NCBI RefSeq assembly: GCF_004331435.1
Contig: NZ_SJKA01000008.1
Coordinates: forward strand, 278,309 to 342,308
Reading direction: 5' to 3'
Length of the DNA: 64,000 nucleotides
Origin: Kribbella sindirgiensis
GTDB taxonomy: Bacteria; Actinomycetota; Actinomycetes; Propionibacteriales; Kribbellaceae
The stretch's first letter is position 1, and each line of letters opens with the position of its first letter. The position numbers and the translations under genes were made by a program. Of this stretch, positions 1 through 7,929 are shown piece after piece. The notes under the pieces are model-generated. The model did no database searches. It was not told the origin of the DNA and saw only the letters and a program-made list of their open reading frames with translations.

Positions 1-459
1 GTACTCGACCGCCGGATGCGTGCCGAGCTGAAGGGCGGCCGGGTCCGTGAGCTGGACGCGCTGGTACTCGCGGCGGCCGGTTCGAGCGACTCGCACGCCA
101 ACGCGAGTGTCACCCGCCTCGCGCGGCTGTGGGGCCAGCGTCACCGCCTCCCGGTGACCGCCGCCTTCGTCTGCGCCGCCTCGCCGTCACCGGCCGAGGC
201 CGTGCTCCAGTGGCGACTGGAGGGCCGTCGCCACGTCGCGGTCGGCTCCCTGTTCCTCGCGCCCGGCGTACTCCCCGACCGCGCCGAAACCACGTCCCGC
301 CGCGCCGGCGCGGTCGCGGTCTCGGCCCCGCTCGGCGTCAGCGCGGAGGTAGCGCGCCTGGTCCTCCTCCGGTACGGCGTCGCCGGGCTCGACCTCCTGA
401 CCCTCGAGCCCGCCCCGCGTCCGGTGATCGCCCGTCCGATGTTGGTGCACTCCGCCTGA
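1..459 (+). CDS. Sirohydrochlorin chelatase-like (CbiX-type) protein, C-terminal part
   Basis: The reading frame is open at the left edge, so only the last 153 codons are present. The segment 'VLAAAGSSDSHANASV' matches the start of a CbiX half-domain (an LxxHGS-like strand with the catalytic His replaced), followed by a Rossmann-like alternation and the 'VAVGSLFLAPGVLPD' strand usual in the second half-domain. CbiX proteins insert Co2+ or Fe2+ into sirohydrochlorin. Actinobacterial two-domain members often keep the metal-binding His residues only in the first half, which would lie outside the window. The family call rests on one half-domain. Confidence 0.65.
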   Translation, partial: VLDRRMRAELKGGRVRELDALVLAAAGSSDSHANASVTRLARLWGQRHRLPVTAAFVCAASPSPAEAVLQWRLEGRRHVAVGSLFLAPGVLPDRAETTSRRAGAVAVSAPLGVSAEVARLVLLRYGVAGLDLLTLEPAPRPVIARPMLVHSA

Positions 460-466
460 CCCTGCG

Positions 467-526
467 GGCAGGCAGAACTCCCGTTTCGGGCCCTCAAGCG
501 GCCCTCTTCTGGGGGTTCTGCCTGCC
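467..526. terminator. Long inverted repeat between convergent frames
   Basis: Arms at 467-482 and 511-526 pair at 15 of 16 positions (GGCAGGCAGAACTCCC against GGGGGTTCTGCCTGCC) around a 28-base loop. It starts 8 bases after the chelatase stop and overlaps the 3' end of the DUF559 remnant on the other strand. It most likely works as a terminator in both directions. There is no U-tract, as is common in high-GC actinobacteria. Confidence 0.6.
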
Positions 527-753
527 TGTGCGTCCACTTCGGACAGCCGCCAGCACCTCCCCGACCCACCCCTCGTCCAGGATCACGTCCTCCCACGAGA
601 ACCGCAGCAAGGTCCAACCACGCATCGCGAGGTTGGTGTAACGACGACAGTCGCGGCGCAGGGCGTCGCGGGACGCGTGGTAGGCGAACGAATCCCCCGC
701 GCCCGCAGCACCGACTCCAGGATCGACGCCCCACGGGCGTCTCCCGCCTCCAC
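494..753 (-). pseudogene. Remnant of a DUF559-type (Vsr-like endonuclease fold) gene with internal deletion
   Basis: Reading the minus strand from a GTG at 753 gives 86 codons. The first part (GDARGASILESVLRARG) resembles the 'ARS-LES-LR' motif that opens the nuclease domain of DUF559 proteins. It runs straight into 'RDALRRDCRRYTNLAMRGW' and 'LLRFSWEDVIL', which resemble the C-terminal end of the same domain. The stretch of some 40-50 residues that normally lies between them, with the catalytic Asp, is missing, and so is the N-terminal HTH part of full-length relatives. I infer a decayed gene that lost its middle and its 5' end. The frame is still open, so a short product cannot be excluded. 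Confidence 0.6.
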
Positions 754-785
754 CTAGGTCCAGCTAGCCTGATATCTTGCTATCT

Positions 786-1013
786 ATGGCGAAGGACGCG
801 ACCAAGAACATCCTGCTGCGGCTCGACCCGGACCTGGCCGAGCGGCTGCAGACCGTGGCGTCGGTGGAGGGCCGGTCGGTGTCGGACGTGGCACGCGAGG
901 CGATCGCGGCATTGGTGGATCAGCGCCGGCAGGACGCGCAGTTCAGCGACCTGCTCGAGCAGAACCTCGTCCGGCACGAGGAGTCGTTGCGCCGGCTGCG
1001 CGGAGACGACTGA
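786..1013 (+). CDS. CopG/ribbon-helix-helix antitoxin-like protein
   Basis: A 75-residue protein with an N-terminal RHH pattern: a basic strand (KNILLRLDPDLAERL) and a helix pair (SVEGRSVSDVAREAIAALV), then an acidic and basic helical tail. RHH proteins of this size bind DNA as dimers and are usually the antitoxin and autorepressor of toxin-antitoxin pairs. The start is taken as the ATG at 786; an in-frame TTG at 777 would add three residues. The stop overlaps the next start by one base (TGATG at 1011-1015), so the two are translationally coupled. The downstream gene begins with a Doc-like domain, which supports a TA-derived operon. Confidence 0.75.
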   Translation: MAKDATKNILLRLDPDLAERLQTVASVEGRSVSDVAREAIAALVDQRRQDAQFSDLLEQNLVRHEESLRRLRGDD

Positions 1014-2095
1014 TGCGCTACCTCGGCCGGTACGACGTTCTCGCCATCGCGGCCCGCGTGCTGCGGTGCGACTCCGACGACGTCGTCCGCCGGTCGAATC
1101 TCGACGCGATCGATCGGGTATTGGACGGCGTACGGCTGACCGGGAGCCTCGCGGAATCGGCGGGAGTGCTGCTCGCGGGTCTCGTGCGGGCCAGGCCGTT
1201 CGCCGGGGCGAACCGGGTGGTGGCGGTCGCGGTCGTGCTGCAGTTCGTCTCGCTGAACCGCGCCGAGCTGCAACTCGAGCCGGTGACCGACGTCGACGAC
1301 CTGCTCGATCGGATCGCGGCCGGCGACGCCGGGCACAGCGAAGCCGCTGCCTTCATCCGGAGCCGGCTCGAGCATCACCCGGTGACCGCCGAGGACCTGC
1401 AGGAGCATCTGGAGATCGACCTGCTCGACGGCCTCGGCGACCTACTGCAGGACTGGTGGAGGGGAGATCCGATGTACGAGAAGTTCACCGAACCGGCGCG
1501 CCAGGTCATCGTGCTGGCACAGGACGAGGCCCGCCGGCTCGACCACGTGTACGTCGGCACCGAGCATCTCCTGCTCGGGCTGGTGACCTTGAGGCAGGGC
1601 GTCGCGTCCCGGGTGCTCGCCGACTTCGGCATCACGGCTCCGGCGGTGCGGGACCTGGTCGTGGAGATCATCGGCCGCGGCCGGAGCGGCGCGGCGGCGG
1701 GCGCGATCCCGTTCACCCCACGCGCGAAGAGCACCTTCGAGTTCGCGTGGGGTGAGGCGCGGGCGCGTGATGCGGATGTGGGGCCGGAGCACCTGCTCCT
1801 CGGCGTACTCCACGACGGCGACGGGGTCGGCGGTCAGATCATCACCAAGCTCGCCGAGAGCACCGACGAGGTACGCCGCAAGCTCGAGAAGCGGCTGAAC
1901 TGGCGCCGGCGGTCGGAGGATCTCGTCACGGGCATGCTGGCCGAGGACCCCGCCAACACGTGGACGACGTACGGCCGCCGGCATCACCTGCTCGCCGAAC
2001 TCAATGCCGTCCTCGAGGAGAACGAGCGCCTGCACGAGCAGGTCGCGAAACTCCGCGACCTCCTCCGCCGCCACGACATCGACCCGGACAGCTGA
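1013..2095 (+). CDS. Doc/Fic-like domain fused to Clp N-terminal repeats
   Basis: A 360-residue protein. Residues 1-120 look like a Doc-type Fic domain, with an N-terminal MRYL helix and a Fic-loop region around 59-70. The loop reads RPFAGANRV where active Fic/Doc proteins have HPFxxGNKR: the catalytic His is Arg and the acidic residue is absent, so AMPylation or phosphorylation activity is unlikely. Residues 153-295 carry two Clp-N repeats ('FTEPARQVIVLAQDEARRL...GTEHLLLGL' and 'FTPRAKSTFEFA...GPEHLLLGVL'), the adaptor and substrate-binding domain of ClpA/ClpC. The tail (about 325-355) is a predicted coiled coil. No AAA+ domain is present. The ATG at 1472 has a strong SD (GGAGGGGAG at 1458-1466), so a 208-residue Clp-N protein may also be made alone. 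Confidence 0.7.
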   Translation: MRYLGRYDVLAIAARVLRCDSDDVVRRSNLDAIDRVLDGVRLTGSLAESAGVLLAGLVRARPFAGANRVVAVAVVLQFVSLNRAELQLEPVTDVDDLLDRIAAGDAGHSEAAAFIRSRLEHHPVTAEDLQEHLEIDLLDGLGDLLQDWWRGDPMYEKFTEPARQVIVLAQDEARRLDHVYVGTEHLLLGLVTLRQGVASRVLADFGITAPAVRDLVVEIIGRGRSGAAAGAIPFTPRAKSTFEFAWGEARARDADVGPEHLLLGVLHDGDGVGGQIITKLAESTDEVRRKLEKRLNWRRRSEDLVTGMLAEDPANTWTTYGRRHHLLAELNAVLEENERLHEQVAKLRDLLRRHDIDPDS

Positions 2096-2098
2096 GGC

Positions 2099-2968
2099 TC
2101 ACGTCGCCGCCAGGCGCTTCTTCTCCTTCTCCACGTCGAAGTCGGCCGTGGGCCACTGCGGGTTCAGCTCCTTGAGCGTCTCCAAGAGGATCGTGGTGAC
2201 GGCCCAGTTGCGGTACCACTTGCGGTCGCTCGGGATCACGTACCAGGGCGCGTCAGGCGTGTTGCAGCGCTCGATCGCGGCGTGGTACGCCTCCATGTAG
2301 TCCGGCCACAGCTGCCGTTCGTCGACGTCTCCCGGGTTGTACTTCCAGTGCTTGGTCGGGTCGTCGAGCCGCGCCTCGAGCCGGGCGCGCTGCTCCTCGG
2401 GCGAGATGTGCAGGTAGCACTTCACGATCGTCACGCCGCTCGCGGTCAGCTCGGCCTCGAACTCGTTGATCTGGTCGTACCGACGGGTCCACACGTTCGG
2501 CGTGACCAGTTCGCGCACCCGGGCGATCAGCACGTCCTCGTAGTGCGACCGGTCGAAGACCCCGATCATCCCGTGCCCCGGCACGGCCTGCCGGATCCGC
2601 CACAGGAACCCGCGGCGCTTCTCGGACGGCGTCGGCGCCTTGAACGACGTGATCTTCAGCCCCTGCGGGTCCATCAGTCCCGCACCGTGCCGGATCACCC
2701 CGCCCTTACCGGAGGTGTCCATCCCCTGCAGCACCAGCAGAATGCTCCGCTCGCCACCGGTCCGGCCCTCGGCGAACAGCCGCTCCTGCCAGTCCGAGAC
2801 CTCGGCGCCGAGGGCGTCGAGGGCGAGCTTGCCGTCGTCCTTGGTCCCGCTGAAACCCGCCGTCGCGCGGGTGTCGTACTTCGTCAGGTCGACCTCGCCG
2901 GCCGGCACCCGCAGCTGCTCCCGCAGTCCCCCACCGGCTGACTTCTCGCCCTTCTTCTGCTTCGCCAT
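2099..2968 (-). CDS. ppk2: Polyphosphate kinase 2 family protein (polyphosphate:nucleotide phosphotransferase)
   Basis: This 289-residue protein has the PPK2 core: Walker A at 82-90 (GMDTSGKGG), the lid-side motif FDRSHYEDV at 138-146, and the conserved C-terminal 'DRKWYRNWAV'. PPK2 enzymes move phosphate between polyphosphate and nucleoside mono- or diphosphates. The length and the single domain fit the class I and class III enzymes; the substrate class cannot be fixed by eye. The start is the ATG before a Lys-rich N-terminus. Its 3' end lies 3 bases from the convergent Doc-ClpN gene, and no terminator is visible between them. Confidence 0.92.
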   Translation of the reverse strand: MAKQKKGEKSAGGGLREQLRVPAGEVDLTKYDTRATAGFSGTKDDGKLALDALGAEVSDWQERLFAEGRTGGERSILLVLQGMDTSGKGGVIRHGAGLMDPQGLKITSFKAPTPSEKRRGFLWRIRQAVPGHGMIGVFDRSHYEDVLIARVRELVTPNVWTRRYDQINEFEAELTASGVTIVKCYLHISPEEQRARLEARLDDPTKHWKYNPGDVDERQLWPDYMEAYHAAIERCNTPDAPWYVIPSDRKWYRNWAVTTILLETLKELNPQWPTADFDVEKEKKRLAAT

Positions 2969-2982
2969 AAGGTCATCCTGCC

Positions 2983-3702
2983 CTATTCGTCACCGGGTTC
3001 CCCGGAGGTCCGGCGCGCACGATCGCGCCGGATTGCGCGAACGCACTCGGCGATGGTGATCGCGACCACGCCGGCGACGAACGCGGTCACCGCCCACGCC
3101 ATCCCGCCCACCACGGCCAGATCGCATTGGTTGCTGCCGTCGTCGCACTCGGTGGATTCATAGACCGAGATGCCGATCGCGAAGGCCAGCAGCGTCAGCA
3201 CTGCCGTCCCACACAGGTACAGCCAGGCACGGACCATCCACCGTCGCTCCTGATGCACCCGGTACTTCTGCCGCTCGGCGTCCGCTGCCCGCAACTCCTC
3301 GGCCATCGGGCCGGGCCCATCGGGCTCAGCAGGCTGCGCGCCGGTGGCGATCAGCCCAAAGCCGGTCAGCCCGAGCACGAACTCGAACAGCACGAGGCCA
3401 CCCTCGTCCCGATGCCAGACGAATCGGAAGCCGTCGTCGCCGACGAGTTGCCAGAGCACACCGGCGAACAGAACGACCAGCGCGATCCCGGTCCGGAGCC
3501 GGGCCTTCGGCTCGGGCCAGGCGACCACGATCGAAGCCACCGCCGCGACGATCGCCAGCAGGCCGAGCGGCAGGATCCACTCCCCGCCGCCGACCCCGGA
3601 CGTGTCGTCGAACTGCACGAACCTCCCCGCGAACAGGAAGCCGAGTCCCAAGGCGAGCAGCACCAGCGAGACGCCCGTACGTCGCTGTCCGTGCAGACTC
3701 AT
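2983..3702 (-). CDS. Six-helix membrane protein of unknown function
   Basis: A 239-residue hydrophobic protein with about six predicted membrane helices (near residues 11-29, 42-61, 71-88, 102-121, 160-181 and 196-220). A charged cytoplasmic linker (125-158, 'AEELRAADAERQKYRVHQERR') and a basic C-terminus (RAIRRDRARRT) are also present. Two cysteines (186 and 193) flank an acidic loop just after helix 5 and could form an extracytoplasmic disulfide. I do not recognise a family. It lies between ppk2 and zapE on the same strand with short gaps, so it may share a transcript with them. Confidence 0.6.
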   Translation of the reverse strand: MSLHGQRRTGVSLVLLALGLGFLFAGRFVQFDDTSGVGGGEWILPLGLLAIVAAVASIVVAWPEPKARLRTGIALVVLFAGVLWQLVGDDGFRFVWHRDEGGLVLFEFVLGLTGFGLIATGAQPAEPDGPGPMAEELRAADAERQKYRVHQERRWMVRAWLYLCGTAVLTLLAFAIGISVYESTECDDGSNQCDLAVVGGMAWAVTAFVAGVVAITIAECVRAIRRDRARRTSGEPGDE

Positions 3703-3714
3703 ACCCTCAGGAAA

Positions 3715-4725
3715 TCACGCGGTACGGGCCAACGCGATGAGTCTCGACAGAGCGCGGAGGTACTTCTTGCGGTAGCCGCCTTTGAGCATGTCCGCGGAGA
3801 ACAGCTGGTCGAGAGGTACGCCGCCCGCGAGGAGCGGCAGGTTGCGGTCGTACAGGCGGTCCGCGAGCACCACCATCCGCAACGCCACGTTCTCGTCGGT
3901 CAGCGGCCGTACGTCGGTGATCGCCACCGTCTCGATCCCGTCGAGCAGAGCGCCGTACTTGCTCGGATGCAGCTCAGCCAGATGCCGGTGCAGGTCGACG
4001 AAGTGGTCGCAGGACGCGTTCGCGCGGACCGCGGCCTCCTGCTCGACCTTCTCGTCGGGCCACGGATCCGGCGCCACCGGGAGCCCGCGATGGCGGTAGT
4101 CGGGCCCGTCCACCCGCCGTACGTCGAACCGCGCGGAGAGCCCCTGGATCTCGCGGAGGAAGTCGACCGCCTGGAACCGGCCCTCGCCGAGCTTGTCGGG
4201 CAGCGTGTTCGAGGTCGCCGCGAACTCGACGCCGGCCTCGACGAGCTGGCCCAGCAGCCGCGAGATCAGCATCGTGTCGCCGGGATCGTCCAGCTCGAAC
4301 TCGTCGACGCAGATCAGCCGGTACGACGACAGCGCCTCGACCGCGGTGCGCAGCCCGAGAGCACCGACCAGGTTGGTGAGCTCGACGAACGTGCAGTACA
4401 TCTTTGGGCCGGCCGCCTCGTGCCAGAGCGAAGCGAGCAGGTGGGTCTTGCCAACACCGAATCCGCCGTCGAGATAGACGCCCGGCTTGTCCGGGGACTC
4501 GCTGCGTCCGCGCAACCGTGACCACAGCGACGGCGCCGGCCGCGGCCCGGCCAGCTTCTCGGCGCGCGCCACCAGCACCGCGAGCGCCTCCGCCTGCGAG
4601 GGCTCGTCCGGATCCGGGCGGTACGTGCCGAACCGGACGTCGGCGAACCGCGGCGGCGGCACGCACTCGGACAACAGCCGATCCGCCCCCACCACCGGCC
4701 ACACCTCACTCAACCGCACCACCAT
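3715..4725 (-). CDS. zapE: Cell division protein ZapE (AFG1-like ATPase)
   Basis: A 336-residue P-loop ATPase with Walker A at 87-95 (GGFGVGKTH), the strand 'LICVDEFELDD' as Walker B, 'TSNTLPDKL' as sensor 1, and the AFG1 C-terminal block with 'VAITDVRPLTDENVALR'. Family members act on FtsZ (E. coli ZapE) or as an AAA+ factor in mitochondria (AFG1/LACE1). I chose the ATG at 4725 (MVVRLSEVW), because residues added by more upstream starts do not look like the family. It is divergent from the sugar operon. Confidence 0.88.
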   Translation of the reverse strand: MVVRLSEVWPVVGADRLLSECVPPPRFADVRFGTYRPDPDEPSQAEALAVLVARAEKLAGPRPAPSLWSRLRGRSESPDKPGVYLDGGFGVGKTHLLASLWHEAAGPKMYCTFVELTNLVGALGLRTAVEALSSYRLICVDEFELDDPGDTMLISRLLGQLVEAGVEFAATSNTLPDKLGEGRFQAVDFLREIQGLSARFDVRRVDGPDYRHRGLPVAPDPWPDEKVEQEAAVRANASCDHFVDLHRHLAELHPSKYGALLDGIETVAITDVRPLTDENVALRMVVLADRLYDRNLPLLAGGVPLDQLFSADMLKGGYRKKYLRALSRLIALARTA

Positions 4726-4876
4726 GCGCCCAACCCTAACCACTCCACTTTGAGCACCCACCAACCAAGAATCAGCCGCCGAAATGGTTGGTGCGGGCAC
4801 AAAGATGCTGCTGTGGCCTTGACCACTTTCTTACTTTCAGTTAGGAAGTTGAGTAGGCGATCGTGAGGAGTCTCCG
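4726..4876. promoter_or_regulatory. Divergent intergenic region: ROK-type operator and promoter of the sugar operon
   Basis: A hairpin with perfect 9-base arms lies at 4759-4767 and 4785-4793 (CACCAACCA/TGGTTGGTG), nearer the zapE side. A promoter-like TTGACC (4819-4824), a 17-base spacer and TAGGAA (4842-4847) precede the binding-protein gene. An inverted repeat at 4824-4851 overlaps the spacer and -10: CACTTT-N2-TAC, N5, then GT-N-AGGAAGT-N-G. The same layout, with identical spacing, sits before the ROK repressor gene at 12242-12269. The SD is the GAGGAG run a few bases before the ATG at 4877. Confidence 0.7.
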
Positions 4877-6178
4877 ATGAGCGAACAGCACGTGCGGCGG
4901 CGGACGGTTCTGAAAGGCGCGGTGGGAGCGGTTGGGCTCGGGGCTGCGCTGGCCGCTTGTGGGGGCAGTGACAGCGGGGGCGGCACCACGAGCGGCGGGA
5001 AGGCCGTGGTCCGGATGTGGTCCTGGTACAACGACCAGGAGGACCAGTTCCCGAAGCTGATCAGCGCGTTCGAGGCCGCGCACGGCAACATCAAGATCGA
5101 GAACCGGATCTTCGGCACCCCGGACCAGTACCTGCCCGCGTTGCAGGCGGCGGTCGCGGGCGGCGACGTACCGGAGATCTTCGCGCCGCACACGCGGGCG
5201 CTGACCTACGGCACCGGCGGGGTGTCGGCCGACCTGAAGCAGGAGCTCGGCGACGACTTCCTGAAGGACTTCTTCGACTCGGCCAACCAGGAGTACACGC
5301 TGGACGGCAAGCAGTACGCCGTCGGCTGGATGGCGCAGACGTTCGGGCTGTTCTACAACCCGGACCTGCTCAGGAACGCCGGCGTCGCGGAGGACGGTAT
5401 CGAGACCTGGGACGACCTGATCGCGGCGGCCGCGAAGATCAAGGCGACCGGCAGGTTCCCGGTGGCGCTCAGCTGCAATCCCACCACCAGCTCGCTGGAC
5501 TTCTTCCTGCCGCTGATCACCCAGGTCGCCGACGACCCGACGTACTACCTGAAGCTCGACCAGCTCAAGGACGGCGCGACGTACGAGGACCCGAAGGTGG
5601 TCCAGGCGATCGAGCTGCAGCAGAAGATCGTCAAGGCCGGTGTGTTCCAGCCGGGTACCACCGGCACCAGCGGCGACCAGGCGCCGCAGATCTTCTACAC
5701 CGGGAAGTCCGCGATGCTGTTCAACGGCAGCTGGACGCCGCAGGGGCTGACCAAGGACGCGACACCGGCGTTCAACAAGTTGTACAAGGTGATGAAGACG
5801 CCGGCGATCGCGCCCGGCATGCGGCACTGGACGGCGAACCAGGCGGGCGCCGGGTGGGCGGTGTCGGCGACCAGCAAGAACAAGGACGCCGCGCTGGAGT
5901 TCCTGAAGTTCATGTACTCGGCCGAGCAGTACTCCCCCACGATGAACGAGTCGAACTCGATGCCGGCCACCAAGAGCGCCGCGCAGCGGATCGAGTTGCC
6001 GATCATGAAGCAGATGACGTCGTGGCTGCTCGACGGCGACGGCTGCCCGCACATCCCGTTCGGTCCCGGGTCGGTGGCGGCCGGCGATCCGCTGGCGAAG
6101 ATCTTCGACGGCAGCGGCGAGCCGGCGGCGGTCGCCAAGGCGATGCAGCAGGCGGTGCAGAACGCCAAGGGCGGCTGA
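4877..6178 (+). CDS. Sugar ABC transporter substrate-binding lipoprotein
   Basis: A 433-residue family 1 extracellular solute-binding protein. The N-terminus has RRRTVLKGAVG, a twin-arginine-like signal, then lipobox LAAC with the lipidated Cys at 28, a Gly/Ser linker and the start of the mature domain 'VVRMWSWYNDQ'. Proteins of this type capture mono- or oligosaccharides for CUT1 importers. It heads an operon with two permeases and a GH1 glycosidase, so a beta-glucoside or related oligosaccharide is the likely ligand. No ATPase is encoded here; actinobacterial CUT1 systems often share one ATPase such as MsiK. Confidence 0.92.
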   Translation: MSEQHVRRRTVLKGAVGAVGLGAALAACGGSDSGGGTTSGGKAVVRMWSWYNDQEDQFPKLISAFEAAHGNIKIENRIFGTPDQYLPALQAAVAGGDVPEIFAPHTRALTYGTGGVSADLKQELGDDFLKDFFDSANQEYTLDGKQYAVGWMAQTFGLFYNPDLLRNAGVAEDGIETWDDLIAAAAKIKATGRFPVALSCNPTTSSLDFFLPLITQVADDPTYYLKLDQLKDGATYEDPKVVQAIELQQKIVKAGVFQPGTTGTSGDQAPQIFYTGKSAMLFNGSWTPQGLTKDATPAFNKLYKVMKTPAIAPGMRHWTANQAGAGWAVSATSKNKDAALEFLKFMYSAEQYSPTMNESNSMPATKSAAQRIELPIMKQMTSWLLDGDGCPHIPFGPGSVAAGDPLAKIFDGSGEPAAVAKAMQQAVQNAKGG

Positions 6179-6182
6179 CTGG

Positions 6183-7100
6183 ATGCGCGCCGGTCACCTC
6201 CTCGGAACACCCCTCAGAAAATCACAGCGGATCGCGGGTTACGCCTTCATCCTGCCGACGTTCGTGCTGTTCCTGGCGTTCGTGCTGTGGCCGATCCTCT
6301 ACACGGCGTACCTGAGCCTGACCTCGTGGGGCGGGTTCGGGGCGCCGCGGTTCGTGCAGTTCGACAACTACAGCCGGATGCTGCACGATCCGGTGGCCCG
6401 CCGGGCGCTGCTCGTCACCCTGGTGCTGACCGGCGTGACGACGGCGGTCCTGACCTTCCTCGGCCTGGTCACGGCGGTGCTGGTGAACGTGATCTGGCCG
6501 AAGGTCGGTGTCGTCGTCCGGACCATCCTGTTCATTCCCGGGATCGTGTCGTTCGTGGTGTCGGCGGTGCTCTGGAAGCTGATCTACGACCCGAACATCG
6601 GCACACTGAACCGGTTGCTCGGGGCAATCGGTCTGGACGGCCTGCAGCACCCGTGGCTGGCCGACCACAAGACCGTGCTGCCCGCGATCGTCGTGGTGAC
6701 GGTCTGGGGCGGACTCGGCTTCACCATGCTGATCTACTTCGCCGGGCTGCAGAGCATCGATCCGAACCTGTACGAGGCCGCGGCCATGGACGGGGCCAAC
6801 ACGGTCCAGCAGTTCCGCCACATCACGGTCCCGAGTCTGCGGATCGTGACCGGCCTGATCGTCAGCCTCGGGCTGCTCAACGGGTTCAAGGCGTTCGACG
6901 TGATCTTCGTGATGACCGGCGGCGGGCCGAACCACGCCAGCGAAGTACTCGGCACCTATCTCTACTCGCTGGCCTTCGGTACGACGTCCGGCTCGATCCC
7001 GCAACTGGGGTACGCCAGCGCGTTCAGCGTGGTGACGATGGTGCTCTGCACGCTCGCGGTGATCGCGCAGCTCTGGCTGACCCGGAGGGCGGACCGATGA
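6183..7100 (+). CDS. Sugar ABC transporter permease (MalF-type)
   Basis: A 305-residue inner-membrane permease with six predicted helices and the EAA loop 'EAAAMDGANTVQQFRHITVP' near residues 198-217, which docks on the ATPase. The first helix begins at 'AGYAFILPTFVLFLAFVLW', as is usual for UgpA/MalF-like subunits of CUT1 importers. It follows the binding-protein gene by four bases with no clear SD, so translation probably depends on coupling. Its stop overlaps the next start (ATGA at 7097-7100). Confidence 0.93.
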   Translation: MRAGHLLGTPLRKSQRIAGYAFILPTFVLFLAFVLWPILYTAYLSLTSWGGFGAPRFVQFDNYSRMLHDPVARRALLVTLVLTGVTTAVLTFLGLVTAVLVNVIWPKVGVVVRTILFIPGIVSFVVSAVLWKLIYDPNIGTLNRLLGAIGLDGLQHPWLADHKTVLPAIVVVTVWGGLGFTMLIYFAGLQSIDPNLYEAAAMDGANTVQQFRHITVPSLRIVTGLIVSLGLLNGFKAFDVIFVMTGGGPNHASEVLGTYLYSLAFGTTSGSIPQLGYASAFSVVTMVLCTLAVIAQLWLTRRADR

Positions 7101-7921
7101 GGAAACCGTGGGCCGGAAAATCCTTCGCGACTTTCGTACTGTTTCCGTTCTGTGTCCTGATGGCGTTTCCGTTCGGCTGGATGCTGCTGACGTCGCTGCG
7201 GGAGCAGAACACGATCTTCAACGGCCCGATCATCCCGCGGAAGCTCACCGGTACGGCGTACCGGGACGCCTGGACGTCGATCGAGTTCCCGCTGCATTTC
7301 TGGAACAGCGTGTGGATCACGTCGGTGACGGTGATCGGCGTACTCGTCTTCGCCACGCTCAGCGGGTACGCGTTCGCGAAGCTGGACTTCCCGTTCCGGA
7401 ACACGCTTTTCGTCCTCCTGCTGACGACGCTGATGATGCCGTCGACGGCGCTGATCATCCCGCTCTACCTCGAGCTCAAGTCGTTCGGTCTGCTCGACAG
7501 TCAGGCCGGTCTACTGGTGCTGTACATCTCCGGATCGGCGCCGTTCGCGATGTTCCTGATGCGGGCGTTCTTCCAGACGCTGCCCGACGAGCTGATCGAG
7601 GCGGCCCGGGTCGACGGCGGCAGCGAGCTGACGATCTTCCGGCGGGTGATCCTGCCGCTCACCAGGCCCGGCATCGCGACCGTGGTGATCTTCCAGTTCC
7701 TGTCCACCTGGAACGAGTTCCTGATCGCCAACACGGTCCTGCGGAACACCGACTCGCTGCCGCTGCAGCCGGTGCTGTTCACGCTGATGGGCCAGTACTC
7801 CACGAACTGGCCGGCGCTCACCGCCGGCCTCACGTTGTCCGTCGTACCGGTCGTGATCGTCTACGTCCGGATGCAGCGGCAGTTCGTCGCCGGGATGATG
7901 CTCGGCGCCGTCAAGAATTAG
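7097..7921 (+). CDS. Sugar ABC transporter permease (MalG-type)
   Basis: A 274-residue permease, the second half of the importer channel. It has six predicted helices, the EAA loop 'EAARVDGGSELTIFRRVILP', and 'TWNEFLIAN' close to the C-terminal helices, as in MalG/UgpE. The start is the ATG at 7097 that overlaps the upstream stop; the longer frame upstream lies out of frame inside the MalF-type gene. It is the third gene of the sugar operon. Confidence 0.93.
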   Translation: MRKPWAGKSFATFVLFPFCVLMAFPFGWMLLTSLREQNTIFNGPIIPRKLTGTAYRDAWTSIEFPLHFWNSVWITSVTVIGVLVFATLSGYAFAKLDFPFRNTLFVLLLTTLMMPSTALIIPLYLELKSFGLLDSQAGLLVLYISGSAPFAMFLMRAFFQTLPDELIEAARVDGGSELTIFRRVILPLTRPGIATVVIFQFLSTWNEFLIANTVLRNTDSLPLQPVLFTLMGQYSTNWPALTAGLTLSVVPVVIVYVRMQRQFVAGMMLGAVKN

Positions 7922-7929
7922 GAGCTTGG

